Shown piece by piece: positions 1 through 8,769 of a stretch of 48,026 nucleotides of DNA. The notes beneath the pieces were generated by a model. It searched no databases. It had not been told where the DNA came from and was given only the letters and a program-made list of their open reading frames with translations. A program made the position numbers and the translations under genes. The stretch's first letter is position 1. The number at the start of each line of letters is the position of its first letter. Source of the stretch: Bacillota bacterium (GTDB taxonomy: Bacteria > Bacillota > Clostridia > Lachnospirales > Lachnospiraceae); assembly GCA_023436065.1 (NCBI GenBank), contig JAEZKU010000049.1, forward strand, positions 1 through 48,026. Direction: 5' to 3'.

Positions 1-55
1 TGGAAGTGCGGTAACGCATGCAGCTGACTGTTACTAATAGGTCGAGGGCTTGACC
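1..55 (+). rRNA. 23S rRNA, 3' end (partial)
   Basis: The first ~55 bases match the highly conserved 3' terminus of bacterial 23S rRNA, including the stretch ACTAATAGGTCGAGGGCTTG. The gene enters from outside the window, so only its end is seen. The mature 3' end is placed near base 55 from family knowledge, not from a visible signal. A short inverted repeat (AAGTAAC at 72-78, GTTACTT at 83-89) follows. No 5S rRNA gene is recognisable between here and the tRNA genes. Confidence 0.95.
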
Positions 56-133
56 TAATATGGTTTGTTAGAAGTAACATAAGTTACTTAAGTTTGGATG
101 ACATTTTCTTGTGTAGTGTAAAGTCAATACTAA

Positions 134-167
134 AACAGAAAAACCTGATTAGGATTTCTGTTTTTTT
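134..167 (+). terminator. Rho-independent terminator after the 23S rRNA gene
   Basis: AACAGAAA (134-141) pairs with TTTCTGTT (155-162) and a T7 run follows. It sits directly after the rRNA and before the tRNA genes, so the rRNA transcript probably ends here without a 5S gene. Confidence 0.75.
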
Positions 168-216
168 CATTATTTAAATAAAATGACAGTTATCATGGAC
201 TGACCATTTTATCCAT

Positions 217-288
217 TCCTCGATAGCTCAATGGTAGAGCACACGGCTGTTAACCGTGGGGTTGTAGGTTCGAGCCCTACTCGGGGAG
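217..288 (+). tRNA. tRNA-Asn (GTT)
   Basis: Full cloverleaf. Acceptor TCCTCGA (217-223) pairs with TCGGGGA (281-287), with discriminator G288. The D-arm AGCTCAATGGTAGAGC is present, the anticodon stem CACGG/CCGTG holds loop CTGTTAA with anticodon GTT, and the T-loop TTCGAGC is standard. CCA is not encoded. It lies between the rRNA terminator and tRNA-Cys. Confidence 0.97.
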
Positions 289-322
289 TTGTAATGATCT
301 ATCATTACTTTTAATTGAATAT

Positions 323-393
323 GGCGACATAGCCAAGCGGTAAGGCATGGGTCTGCAACACCCTGATCCCCAGTTCAAATCTGGGTGTCGCCT
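323..393 (+). tRNA. tRNA-Cys (GCA), first copy
   Basis: Acceptor GGCGACA (323-329) pairs with TGTCGCC (386-392), with discriminator T393. The anticodon loop carries GCA and the T-stem is CCCAG/CTGGG. CCA is not encoded. A second, nearly identical tRNA-Cys lies at 9654-9724 and differs by a compensated base pair in the T-stem, so both appear functional. Confidence 0.97.
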
Positions 394-396
394 TGT

Positions 397-441
397 AAAG
401 AGAGGATAAATCATGTGAGTGATTTATCCTCTCTTTCGTTT
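397..441. terminator. Terminator after tRNA-Cys, copy 1
   Basis: A 17-bp perfect inverted repeat starts with AAAGAGAGGATAAATCA (397-413) and ends at 436, followed by a T-rich tail. A clearly related hairpin follows the second tRNA-Cys (9726-9774) and a third occurs at 13310-13356. It lies between tRNA-Cys and the 3' end of deoC and could serve both strands. Confidence 0.85.
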
Positions 442-466
442 TAGGAAGACATGATATTAAGAAGCG

Positions 467-1180
467 TCAAGAGATTTCAGTAGCCAATACAACCGGAGTT
501 GATTTATAACCAACACCCATCCGGTCGATTCCCATATCGATCAATTCCAGAAAATGCTCTCTTGATCGGATGCCGCCTGAACCCTTTACCTTGATTTTTT
601 CATCTGCGGCATCCATCATGATACGCACTACATCCTTCGTCGCGCCGACACAAGCTGCTCCGGTAAAGAAACCGGTTGAGGATTTCACAAAGTCTGCACC
701 GGCAGCAATCACTGCTTTGGTACCGGCTATGATCTCTTCTTTGGTAAGAGCATCAGTCTCAAGAATAACCTTGACGACTGTTCCGTATTTATGACATACC
801 TCTGTGACAGCTTTGAGGTCCGCTACAACCTCCTCCCACTTGCCGCTTTTTAGAAGGCCATAATTTGCCACAACATCTAATTCATCAACGTCTCCTCTGC
901 TACAATAGCTTTCTGCCTGCATAACCTTAGAGGCGGTAGTGGATAAACCGAAGGGAAAATCGCATACTACGCATATTTTCGTATCAGTCCCCTTCGTCAT
1001 TTCAGCGGCAATATCCAGGGAGGAAGGATTTATGCATACTGTTGCGCAGCCATAATCAATTCCCTCTTTGATATACTTTCTAATCTCTGCTTCTGTAAAT
1101 TCCGGCTTTAGAACCGATTGGTCAATATACCCGGCCAATTCTTTTGCTGTCATCTCACTTGCTTTTTTAAGCGGTTTCAT
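467..1180 (-). CDS. deoC: Deoxyribose-phosphate aldolase
   Basis: Class I aldolase that splits 2-deoxyribose 5-phosphate into glyceraldehyde 3-phosphate and acetaldehyde during deoxynucleoside catabolism in the cytoplasm. With the ATG at 1180 the protein has 237 aa. Visible family motifs are the LDVVANYG segment with Asp102, the Schiff-base lysine Lys166 in FVKSSTGF, and the second lysine Lys199 in VKGSGGIR. The reading frame stays open to 1273, but the 31 extra residues are basic and unlike DeoC, while AAGGGGA sits just upstream of the 1180 ATG, so that start is preferred. The gene stands alone, without deoD or pdp nearby, and is transcribed divergently from an AraC-type regulator at 1338 that may control it. 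Confidence 0.95.
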   Translation of the reverse strand: MKPLKKASEMTAKELAGYIDQSVLKPEFTEAEIRKYIKEGIDYGCATVCINPSSLDIAAEMTKGTDTKICVVCDFPFGLSTTASKVMQAESYCSRGDVDELDVVANYGLLKSGKWEEVVADLKAVTEVCHKYGTVVKVILETDALTKEEIIAGTKAVIAAGADFVKSSTGFFTGAACVGATKDVVRIMMDAADEKIKVKGSGGIRSREHFLELIDMGIDRMGVGYKSTPVVLATEIS

Positions 1181-1337
1181 TCCATTATCCCCTTTGACAT
1201 GTATTTCTTGAAGTAGCTTTCTTGATGTATGTATTTTATCACCATATCTCTTTCGTTTCTTGTTTGTAATCACCAGAAATTTGTAGTATATTGATATTGA
1301 CGATATCGAAGATTGAATATCAGGAGGGGATGAAGCT

Positions 1338-2207
1338 ATGGAGATGCTGGTTTATGGTGAGGAGGAACTAGACAGGGATACCGAATTACTTTATGTTTAT
1401 AATACAATAAGTGAAACCGCGCCGCTTCATACCCATGATTTTTATGAATTTTTCGTAGTTGCGAGTGGGAGCGCATTGCATCTGATTAATGATAGTGTTC
1501 AGACAATCAGCAAAGGGGATCTTTTCTTTATCCGCCCCAAGGATGTACATTGCTATGATTTCTACCATTCGGAGGATTTTGTACTGATCAATCTTGGCTT
1601 TAGTAGGCGAATGCTTCAGAGTATTCATTATTTCCTTGGACATACAAACGGTTTGACAGCTCTTTTGGAAAGTCCGTTTCCAAAATATATTCATTTGGAG
1701 AATGCTCAGCTATCAGATGTAACAAAAGAGTTTTTGGAGATAGGAGATCGGATGAGTAACGCTATGAACAAGGTGAAGCTATCCTATCATGCGCAGACTT
1801 ATTTTGCCCTTTTGCTCAATGAATACTTTATTGATTATCCACAATTGGAGCTGAGAAACCGGAATTCGCCGGTCTGGCTGGAGGAGGTTCTGTCAGAAAT
1901 GCAGAGATTGGAGAATCTTCAGGGGGGCTTTGAAAGATTACTATCCCTGGCCCCCTGTTCAAGGAATCATCTGTGCAGGCTAATGAAAAGTACCCTGAAC
2001 CTTACTCCTACCCAGTATATCAATGAACAGCGCCTCAATTATTCCGTCTTTCTGCTGTCGCAGACTACGAATGATATTCTGACCATCAGTGAACTGGTGG
2101 GTTTCAATAATCTAAGTCACTTTTATCATTTATTTAAGCAAAGGTTTTCGTGCTCCCCTGCACAATTCAGAAAAAGAGCGAGCAGAAGCTTCGGAAAGAA
2201 TATATGA
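1338..2207 (+). CDS. AraC family transcriptional regulator (cupin N-terminus)
   Basis: 289 aa. Residues ~20-100 form an AraC-type cupin sensor: the stretch LHTHDFYEFF is the usual metal- or sugar-pocket strand, followed by GDLFFIRPKDVH. The last ~100 residues carry two helix-turn-helix units with SRNHLCRLMK and the signature FNNLSHFYHLFKQRFSCSPAQFRK. AGGAGGGG lies 9 bases before the ATG. It is divergent from deoC across ~158 bases, an arrangement typical of a local activator. A role in deoxyribose or nucleoside use is inference from position only; the ligand cannot be read from sequence. Confidence 0.9.
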   Translation: MEMLVYGEEELDRDTELLYVYNTISETAPLHTHDFYEFFVVASGSALHLINDSVQTISKGDLFFIRPKDVHCYDFYHSEDFVLINLGFSRRMLQSIHYFLGHTNGLTALLESPFPKYIHLENAQLSDVTKEFLEIGDRMSNAMNKVKLSYHAQTYFALLLNEYFIDYPQLELRNRNSPVWLEEVLSEMQRLENLQGGFERLLSLAPCSRNHLCRLMKSTLNLTPTQYINEQRLNYSVFLLSQTTNDILTISELVGFNNLSHFYHLFKQRFSCSPAQFRKRASRSFGKNI

Positions 2208-2348
2208 TATGACAGGGGCGTAGTTTCTTATATCTATAGCATAATCATGTGTTATAATAAACATTACTAATATATATTGGAGTTATATAGAGTAGTATGA
2301 TAAAATTCCTTCAAAATCAGGAGAACGAATGAGGAGGAAGATAAGGTT

Positions 2349-3110
2349 ATGAATATTGAATGGAACGCACAGGGGTATACCGACAATTTTAAGTTTGTTC
2401 ACCAGTACGGAGAAGACATCCTGAATTTATTGGAGATTAAGAAGGGAATGAGGATACTTGATCTCGGCTGTGGAAATGGTGCATTAACGAAAAGAATGGC
2501 AGAAATGGGAGCTGATGTGATTGGGATGGATGCATCAAGGGATATGTTGGAGGTTGCGAGAGCCAATTATCCGGAGTTAACCTTTATCCAAGAGGATGCA
2601 ACCAGCTTCACATTAGCTGAGCCTGTGGATGCAGTATTCTCAAATGCTGTTTTTCACTGGATTAATGATCAGGATGCGTTACTTGAGAAGGTCGCAAATG
2701 CGCTAAAGCCGAAGACTTATCTGGTATGCGAATTCGGTGGTTATGGTAATACAGAGACCATCCACCGGGCGCTGAGGGAGGCTTTTGAAAGAAGAGGATT
2801 AAGATATCAACAAGGTTTTTATTTCCCTACAATCGGAGAATACACACCGATTCTTGAGAGGCATCGGTTAAAAGCAGTATACGCCAGTCTGTTTGATCGA
2901 AAAACCGCACTTGTAGGTCAAGAGGGTATGATGGATTGGATCAATATGTTTGTTAAGAGTCCGTTTCAGAACCTTAAGCATGAATTGGCGGAGGAGATTA
3001 AAAAAGAAGCCGTACAGAATTTAAAACCAATCCTATATGAGGATGGGATCTGGTATGCGGACTATGTACGTATCAGAATTAAGGCTCAGAAGGTAGATAA
3101 AATAAGGTAA
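2349..3110 (+). CDS. Class I SAM-dependent methyltransferase
   Basis: 253 aa with a complete Rossmann-type SAM site: motif I LDLGCGNG (37-44), an acidic residue after the second strand in VIGMDAS, motif II around FIQEDATSF, and FSNAVFHWIND as the post-motif with catalytic-side aromatic residues. The FHW(I/V) signature resembles trans-aconitate or malonyl-ACP O-methyltransferases (Tam/BioC group), but no biotin genes are nearby. The start has a purine-rich ribosome binding site (GAGGAGGAAG, then a longer spacer). Substrate unknown. It is probably transcribed alone, as the AraC gene upstream ends 140 bases away. Confidence 0.85.
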   Translation: MNIEWNAQGYTDNFKFVHQYGEDILNLLEIKKGMRILDLGCGNGALTKRMAEMGADVIGMDASRDMLEVARANYPELTFIQEDATSFTLAEPVDAVFSNAVFHWINDQDALLEKVANALKPKTYLVCEFGGYGNTETIHRALREAFERRGLRYQQGFYFPTIGEYTPILERHRLKAVYASLFDRKTALVGQEGMMDWINMFVKSPFQNLKHELAEEIKKEAVQNLKPILYEDGIWYADYVRIRIKAQKVDKIR

Positions 3111-3239
3111 TGCATACATATTCATATTGGATGACTTTGCGCAGTTATTTGAAGTATATATGTTATAATGAAAGCTAAGAAGACAAAAATGAGCAAACCG
3201 GGGAAATGTAACCGGAGTTTGAAAATCATAGGAGAGCAT

Positions 3240-3551
3240 ATGAAACATAATAAAAGATTAATTTTAGTACTGGTACTATGCGCAATACTTATCATTGGAC
3301 TTGGAGCAGTAAGAATCAACCCACGGACACCGGTCGGTGCCATCCGTTATGAATGCCTATTGCATGGACATATCCTATCCGCATTATTCTTAAAAGCAGA
3401 GGAAATCACTTTTGAAAATAGTGGGGAGGCAAGAGTCTACAAGATAACAGCCTTTGTTCCGTATGAAAAAGCGACGGATACACATTTATACCAATGGAAT
3501 GTAATTAAAAAGAAGAATGGAACTTATACCGCATCGTTTGGAGTTGGGTGA
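3240..3551 (+). CDS. Small membrane-anchored hypothetical protein
   Basis: 103 aa from the ATG at 3240, which has GGAG at 3231-3234. It has a basic N-terminus, one hydrophobic segment (about residues 6-24), then a short extracytoplasmic domain ending in a strand-rich region. The same frame is open from 3168 but has no ribosome binding site there. No family recognised; the C-terminal part reads like a small beta-rich domain of the DUF type found in clostridial exported proteins. Function unknown. Confidence 0.6.
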   Translation: MKHNKRLILVLVLCAILIIGLGAVRINPRTPVGAIRYECLLHGHILSALFLKAEEITFENSGEARVYKITAFVPYEKATDTHLYQWNVIKKKNGTYTASFGVG

Positions 3552-3697
3552 AGTGGATATTCAGATCGTGTTCTGGAAAATAGGTATTCATTTTTCTTAA
3601 ATTATGTTATGATAATAAGACAATTAGATAATAATGGAAATGGAGAAGGACAATCCACATTAGTCACTCCATTTCAAGATTATGAAGGAGGCTTATT

Positions 3698-3937
3698 ATG
3701 ATGAAACGGAATGAAGAACTGGTTGATATTGTAACGAAATTTGCAGGTTCCGGATGGGATGTCATTGAAGCTCCGTCTATCGCATGGTTAACCTCCATCC
3801 AAGACGGAACAGTATCCGAGACAGAAACGAAGACTTTGATCACTGCGGTAGAGCAGGCAGATCGGGAATGTGGAAGCTGTGGTTGCGAATTTGATCCCCT
3901 TTATAAGAGGGCGTTGGTATTATTAAGAGGTGTGTGA
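3698..3937 (+). CDS. Small acidic hypothetical protein upstream of HIT
   Basis: 79 aa, starting with two ATG codons after GAAGGAGG. The C-terminal half has a CGSCGCEFD cluster (three Cys), suggesting possible metal binding or a redox site. Its stop codon TGA overlaps the ATG of the HIT gene (TGATG), so the two are translationally coupled and probably work together. Family not recognised. Confidence 0.65.
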   Translation: MMKRNEELVDIVTKFAGSGWDVIEAPSIAWLTSIQDGTVSETETKTLITAVEQADRECGSCGCEFDPLYKRALVLLRGV

Positions 3938-4392
3938 TGGGATGTTTGATCTGTGATCGTATCGATATGATACGAAGGGGGACAAATCCTTATTATGTTG
4001 CTGAACTGGAGACAGGCTATGTCGTGATTGGAGACCACCAGCGTTTCAAAGGATACACGCTATTTCTGTGTAAAGAGCATGTAACCGAGCTTCATTTTCT
4101 GCCGACAGAGTTTAAGTTGCAGCATCTGAAGGAAATGTCACTTGTCGGAGAGGCTGTATATAATGTATTCAAGCCTGAGAAATTAAACATCGAAGCCCTG
4201 GGCAACGGAGATGCGCACTTACATTGGCATCTGTTTCCAAGGGTGACCGGAGATACTCCTGAGAAGGGACCGGTATGGCTATTGCCCTACGAGGAGCTGT
4301 TCAGCGACGCCAATCGCCCGAAGGAAGAAGAGCTGGAGAGCATGAAACATGACCTAAGAGCGGAGATAGAAAGACTATTGCAGAAATCATGA
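3937..4392 (+). CDS. HIT domain protein (nucleotide hydrolase/transferase)
   Basis: 151 aa. The defining histidine triad is His94-x-His96-x-His98 in AHLHWHLFPR; the central active-site histidine of this family forms a nucleotidyl intermediate. An N-terminal CLIC pair (Cys3, Cys6) matches the CxxC often seen in HIT proteins that bind zinc. Substrates in the family are dinucleoside polyphosphates or AMP conjugates; the exact one is unknown. It overlaps the small protein upstream by one base; the GTG at 3934 is a possible but weaker alternative start. Confidence 0.88.
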   Translation: MGCLICDRIDMIRRGTNPYYVAELETGYVVIGDHQRFKGYTLFLCKEHVTELHFLPTEFKLQHLKEMSLVGEAVYNVFKPEKLNIEALGNGDAHLHWHLFPRVTGDTPEKGPVWLLPYEELFSDANRPKEEELESMKHDLRAEIERLLQKS

Positions 4393-4516
4393 CAGTCATG
4401 CCTGCCATGTCAGCCTGTGTGCACTCTGTGGTTGCGAATGAGAACTTCAGGGTTGGTAGAAGCAAAAGAAGAATACTGATATCCTATTGATATTCAATAG
4501 GAAAGGGGCAACAAAT

Positions 4517-5131
4517 ATGAAACTATCTGAAAAGATTCAATACTTAAGGAATAAGAACGGAATGTCTCAGGAAGCTCTGGCTGAAAAATGTTCGGTCAGC
4601 AGACAGTCAATATCTAAATGGGAACTGGATATTTCTCTGCCTGAGACAGAGAAGCTATTGGAAATCAGCAGACTTTTTGGAGTCTCGGTGGATGTACTGC
4701 TTAGGGACGAGCTGGCTGTGGATGGAGTCAGAGAGGTGAAATCCTGCGGAAATTCATTGGCAGCTGATGGGGAAGGCATCTATGAAGGCTTGCTTATTAA
4801 AGAAAGTATTGATAACGAGGATATCCTGGACTGTCTCCGGGTGAATAAAGTGGAATTGTGGAGGACGGAAAACTCCCCTCGTTACTGGACAGCAATCGTG
4901 TTCACCTCCAATGTTGTGGACTTGCCGGAACGATTTTCAAAGGTGATGATCGGTGATGACTGTGGAGGGATCAATTGGTATGTTGATTTTAAGAAAAATA
5001 ATGTGAAATATATCGTATTCCGAGGATTGATCCTTAAGTATACCATCGGAAATGCAGAGGAAAAAGAACAGGTTATCGAGCAATGTAAAAGAAAAGGTAT
5101 TCCGAACCATCAAATGGATTGGTCGGAATAG
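4517..5131 (+). CDS. XRE family transcriptional regulator
   Basis: 204 aa from the ATG at 4517, preceded by AAAGGGG. Residues 1-65 are a Cro/CI helix-turn-helix (MSQEALAEKCSVSRQSISKWE), then a short linker and a ~110-aa C-terminal domain that I do not recognise, with several Trp and Cys residues. That domain is probably a ligand-sensing or protein-interaction module. The frame is open upstream to 4487 but lacks a better start. A terminator follows. Confidence 0.85.
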   Translation: MKLSEKIQYLRNKNGMSQEALAEKCSVSRQSISKWELDISLPETEKLLEISRLFGVSVDVLLRDELAVDGVREVKSCGNSLAADGEGIYEGLLIKESIDNEDILDCLRVNKVELWRTENSPRYWTAIVFTSNVVDLPERFSKVMIGDDCGGINWYVDFKKNNVKYIVFRGLILKYTIGNAEEKEQVIEQCKRKGIPNHQMDWSE

Positions 5132-5138
5132 CATATAG

Positions 5139-5208
5139 AAAGAACCCTAATTCAGTAAGGGTGTACTGCCCGATGGCTGTAAACTTGCTGGCTTAAGGTT
5201 CTTTTTTT
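5139..5208 (+). terminator. Terminator after XRE gene
   Basis: AAAGAACCCTAA (5139-5150) pairs, with one mismatch, with TTAAGGTTCTTT (5193-5204), followed by a T-run to 5208. The loop is long, so efficiency is uncertain. Confidence 0.6.
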
Positions 5209-5339
5209 GATATTTCTATGCAATCCGCAGTCAGGCAATTCCTGCTTAGCAGACATCGATAGTGTCAGCAAACCGACTCTATATTCTACTCTGCTGGCTT
5301 GTAGAGAAGGGGGTAGTGAAGAAGTATCAAGGATATAAA

Positions 5340-6731
5340 TTATTCCTCTGCTTGTACTTCTTCACGTCTATTCAAAGTTAAGAAAGGTAGCGAATGAAAT
5401 ATATTTCCTTTATAGAACCGAATCGTATTGAGTATGGCTCTAAGCAGCTCGTCCAGGAAGAGTGTGAGATAGATAGCCAACGCACCCAGCTTGAAGCCGT
5501 AGATAAAAGTATAGCCTGCTACCACAACAAAAACAGAACCGATGACCTGTGTACAGAGCATCCATTTTACATCGCCGTTTGCCCTGTTGCCGTTACCTAC
5601 TACGACATTCAGGGATTTCGGAAACATGGTAATTCCCCTCATGAGCAGATAAAAGACGGACATGTTAATCAATTCCTTGTCATTTGTAAATATGGACAGA
5701 ATGGGCTTGGGAAAAACAGCAAAAATAATACAAAACAGGAGGACGAAAAGAGTGCTGTAACGGATTGAGCTGGTCATGATTCTTTTGGCAGCTTCTTTAT
5801 CTCCCGCACCGATGCTGTTGCCTACCAGGGTTAGTGTAGATCTGCCAATTCCGTTGAATATCATATAAACAAAGATCTCAATTGCGAAGGTAACGGTATA
5901 GACGGCTACAACTTTGACACCCTGCCTATTCAGCAGACTGACTAAAACCAGATTACTGATGTTCCATAATAAATACTCGGTGCCTGTCGGAAGCCCTAAT
6001 CGAGTGATTTTACGGTATAAGTCCCAACGAAATTGAAACATTTTAAAAAGCTTCATATTCGGAGAGAGTTCTTTCGATATGGCAAAGTATGCTATGAGGA
6101 TCAGAGTGCCGACAATATTGGAAATCGCCGTTGCGAAAGCGGCGCCCTGGACATTCATTGCAGGGATACCAAATTTACCAAAGATGAATAGCCAGGCAAG
6201 CAGGATATTCAGAAATACTTTGATTAAGCCCACATACATAATCGGCTTCGTTTTGCCCATACCCTGAAGTGACGCCTGAAGGGATATGTCGACTCCATAC
6301 AGGATCAGAAAGAAGGACAGTGTTCGCACATAATCATTGCAGTACGGGATCAGGGTGTAATCCACATTCATCCATGAGAAAATGAGATCAGGAAATACAT
6401 TCCAGATCAAATAAAGTGATAAGGAGAGTATCAGATTAAAAATAATGGCTGCATTCACACTTTCATGGATATCCTTCTGCTTACCGGCCCCGAACTTTAT
6501 AGCGACTATAATGGTCAGACCGGTACAGATTGCCGTAAGAGCATCGACCGTGGTAAAAAAAGGCAGCTGTGCGACACCGATGGCAGACAGATAAATCGTA
6601 TCGATTTTTCCGAGAAACGCTTTATCAACGATTGATTGTAATTGAAATACAAGACCTTGAATTATAATGGGCAAAGCCATGCTCATAATCATAGCAAAAT
6701 GATTGGATTGCCTTTTTATCATATTTGTCAT
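5340..6731 (-). CDS. MATE family efflux transporter
   Basis: 463 aa with about 12 hydrophobic segments in two homologous halves, as in NorM/DinF-type Na+- or H+-driven multidrug and metabolite exporters. Family-typical regions are the N-terminal PIIIQGLVFQLQSIVDKAFLG and the second-half FAIEIFVYMIFNGIGRSTLTLVG-like stretch. GGGAGG precedes the ATG. It is divergent from an AraC regulator at 6919, which with the following MerR gene suggests inducible export of a toxic compound. Substrate unknown. Confidence 0.93.
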   Translation of the reverse strand: MTNMIKRQSNHFAMIMSMALPIIIQGLVFQLQSIVDKAFLGKIDTIYLSAIGVAQLPFFTTVDALTAICTGLTIIVAIKFGAGKQKDIHESVNAAIIFNLILSLSLYLIWNVFPDLIFSWMNVDYTLIPYCNDYVRTLSFFLILYGVDISLQASLQGMGKTKPIMYVGLIKVFLNILLAWLFIFGKFGIPAMNVQGAAFATAISNIVGTLILIAYFAISKELSPNMKLFKMFQFRWDLYRKITRLGLPTGTEYLLWNISNLVLVSLLNRQGVKVVAVYTVTFAIEIFVYMIFNGIGRSTLTLVGNSIGAGDKEAAKRIMTSSIRYSTLFVLLFCIIFAVFPKPILSIFTNDKELINMSVFYLLMRGITMFPKSLNVVVGNGNRANGDVKWMLCTQVIGSVFVVVAGYTFIYGFKLGALAIYLTLFLDELLRAILNTIRFYKGNIFHSLPFLTLNRREEVQAEE

Positions 6732-6788
6732 TATGTTTTCCTCCCAAAAGTTGAGTAATTGATTACTTCAAATATAATATAGAAATTT

Positions 6789-6803
6789 TTGATTAACAAT
6801 CAA
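6789..6803. promoter_or_regulatory. Dyad in the MATE/AraC divergent promoter region
   Basis: TTGATT-AAC-AATCAA is a perfect inverted repeat with 3-bp centre in the 187-bp region between the divergent MATE and AraC genes. A site for the neighbouring AraC protein or another dimeric regulator is plausible but unproven. Confidence 0.35.
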
Positions 6804-6918
6804 ATATCTTATTTTATATATCAAAATCTTATGATAAAATAGTATAAGACTTAACCATATGAAAGTCCTAGAAGTAGAAAAATCTATTTAAATAAGTAAT
6901 TGCAAACAGGAGGCTATT

Positions 6919-7830
6919 ATGAATAATGATATGATACATGAAAATCTTCCGATGTCCCGGATAGATCCGGTGGTAATATACACTCAGATTTTTAACGGCA
7001 GTGAAGGCTATGCTAAGGGAGAAGCTCTTCCGGCAAGACGTGTCAGAGATTATGAATTGGAATACTTTCTGGATAGTGAAGGAGGTATGTATATCGATGG
7101 GGAACTGATTCCCATACACAAGGGAGATATCGTATTTCGCAGACCCGGACAATATACCCAGGGAATCATGCCGTACTCCTGCTACTTTATCTCCTTGGAT
7201 TTGGCGAATACACTCCCGGTTAGTGATAACTGGTACAACTCCTGTACTTGGGAGCGGTCTGAGGTAAAATTCCAGACTTACTATAATAACCTGCTTCTCG
7301 ATAATATACCGACGGTATTCCATATCCGGAATGAGGACAAATATTATTCCTTGTTTGATATGGTGTTTCAGTCGTATTTAAGCCCAATTCCGGGAAGCGA
7401 ATTGCTTATGAAATCCTGCATTTTAAATATACTTTATCTTCTTTATCAGGATTCCTGCAATCCCGTGAATACGATGCAGCTGTCTCCCTATGGAAAGGTC
7501 ATCCACAAAACCTTGGATTTTATCAATGAAAATATTGATCAGAAGCTTTCCTTACAACAGCTTTCCGATATCGCCGGGTTAAGCCCTAATTACTTTCATA
7601 AAGTATTTACGGAGGTCATGAAAACCACTCCGAATGAATATATCACCACCGTCAGGCTGAACAAAGCGAAGGATCTATTGTTAAGAACAAACCTGCAGAT
7701 CTACAACATTGCCGATCAGTGCGGATTTAGTAATGTATCCTACTTTAGTTTCCTGTTCAAGAAATCCTTCTGTCTTACCCCGATTGACTTCAGAAACAAA
7801 CACAGCTATGCCAATTATGGCATCAATTGA
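6919..7830 (+). CDS. AraC family transcriptional regulator
   Basis: 303 aa. An N-terminal cupin-like sensor (about 30-100, with DGELIPIHKGDIVFRRPGQ) is followed by a C-terminal double helix-turn-helix: LSLQQLSDIAGLSPNYFHKVFTE, then IADQCGFSNVSYFSFLFKK, the AraC signature. CAGGAGG lies at 6907-6913, 5 bases before the ATG. It faces the MATE exporter and is followed after 29 bases by a MerR gene, so it likely controls the exporter and may be co-transcribed with the MerR gene. Confidence 0.9.
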   Translation: MNNDMIHENLPMSRIDPVVIYTQIFNGSEGYAKGEALPARRVRDYELEYFLDSEGGMYIDGELIPIHKGDIVFRRPGQYTQGIMPYSCYFISLDLANTLPVSDNWYNSCTWERSEVKFQTYYNNLLLDNIPTVFHIRNEDKYYSLFDMVFQSYLSPIPGSELLMKSCILNILYLLYQDSCNPVNTMQLSPYGKVIHKTLDFINENIDQKLSLQQLSDIAGLSPNYFHKVFTEVMKTTPNEYITTVRLNKAKDLLLRTNLQIYNIADQCGFSNVSYFSFLFKKSFCLTPIDFRNKHSYANYGIN

Positions 7831-7859
7831 TTTTTACTAATGAGAAGGAGGATACGAGA

Positions 7860-8675
7860 GTGAAGGAAAAGGATGAGAAAGGCAGTTCCCTTTTTACGAT
7901 CGGTGAGGTAGTCAGGTTAACCGGAGTCTCGAAGGATAAGATACGCTATTACGAGGAAAAGGGAATTCTTCGGCCTATGCAGTCAACGGACAACAGATAC
8001 CGCTATTACTCTGAGAGGGATATGCATAAGATACTGGCGATAGAATTGTACCGTTCAGTTGATCTGGGCATTCCGGAAATGAAGAAGATCCTTTATGACA
8101 GTAATATGGATGAGATTTGCGGTATCATTTCCCATAAACGAAGATCGATAGAAGATGAGATAGCAAGGCTGGAAAAAATAAATGAGAATCTGAAGCACCT
8201 CGAAGAGGTCTGTTCAGATATCAGGGACAGGCTATGGGAGATAACGATCAAGCCTATGCCTCCCTTTCGGATTCTTGGTGAAATCGAAGATTACAGGTCC
8301 TATACAGAATATTCGAAGCTGCATACCATGAAGGATACACAGCTGCCGATTCTTCGGAAGATGAAGAGACATATCGTATTCTCGGAGGAGGGATTGATAT
8401 CCAATCATATGGTGCTCACGGAGGAGGTCTATGATGCCTTGGAACAAAATGTCGTAAACCATGCTACTTGTATACATATGATTCTTGAAGACGGAGAAGA
8501 GTCGGGAGATATTATAGCGGGGACCTATGAGAGAGTAAGTGAGTGGTGCAAGAATAATGGGTGGAGGCAGGTAAAAGAAGTCTACATCGACATGCTGTTG
8601 ATATCAGAGAATGACGGACGGATTCGTTCCTACCTGGAGCTTTACGGACCTGTGGAACCGATCAAAGAAAATTAG
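7860..8675 (+). CDS. MerR family regulator with GyrI-like ligand-binding domain
   Basis: 271 aa from GTG at 7860, chosen because GAAGGAGG (7844-7851) lies 8 bases upstream; an in-frame TTG at 7827 overlapping the AraC gene has none. Residues ~10-80 are the MerR winged helix (FTIGEVVRLTGVSKDKIRYYEEKGILRP), followed by a dimerisation coiled coil (~80-120) and a ~150-aa C-terminal GyrI/BmrR-like effector domain that usually binds hydrophobic drugs. A MerR-style promoter with 19-bp spacer lies immediately downstream and reads into the CPBP protease gene, the likely target. Confidence 0.9.
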   Translation: MKEKDEKGSSLFTIGEVVRLTGVSKDKIRYYEEKGILRPMQSTDNRYRYYSERDMHKILAIELYRSVDLGIPEMKKILYDSNMDEICGIISHKRRSIEDEIARLEKINENLKHLEEVCSDIRDRLWEITIKPMPPFRILGEIEDYRSYTEYSKLHTMKDTQLPILRKMKRHIVFSEEGLISNHMVLTEEVYDALEQNVVNHATCIHMILEDGEESGDIIAGTYERVSEWCKNNGWRQVKEVYIDMLLISENDGRIRSYLELYGPVEPIKEN

Positions 8676-8684
8676 TCAAAGGTA

Positions 8685-8715
8685 TTGACATTGGGGTTAC
8701 CCCCTGGTTTAAGCT
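8685..8715 (+). promoter_or_regulatory. MerR-type promoter of the CPBP gene
   Basis: TTGACA (8685-8690), a 19-bp spacer, and TAAGCT (8710-8715). The overlong spacer is the hallmark of promoters activated by MerR proteins, which untwist the DNA. The dyad GGGGT-T-ACCCC (8693-8703) lies inside the spacer, where MerR dimers bind. The adjacent MerR/GyrI regulator (7860-8675) is the obvious candidate. Confidence 0.7.
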
Positions 8716-8769
8716 TCTCTTTGTGAAGAGATATAGAAAGAATTGTACTTTCACTTAAAGGGGGCTCTT

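Noticed and set aside
1181..1273. N-terminal extension of DeoC
   Set aside because: Basic, unlike the family, and lies upstream of a good ribosome binding site for the ATG at 1180.
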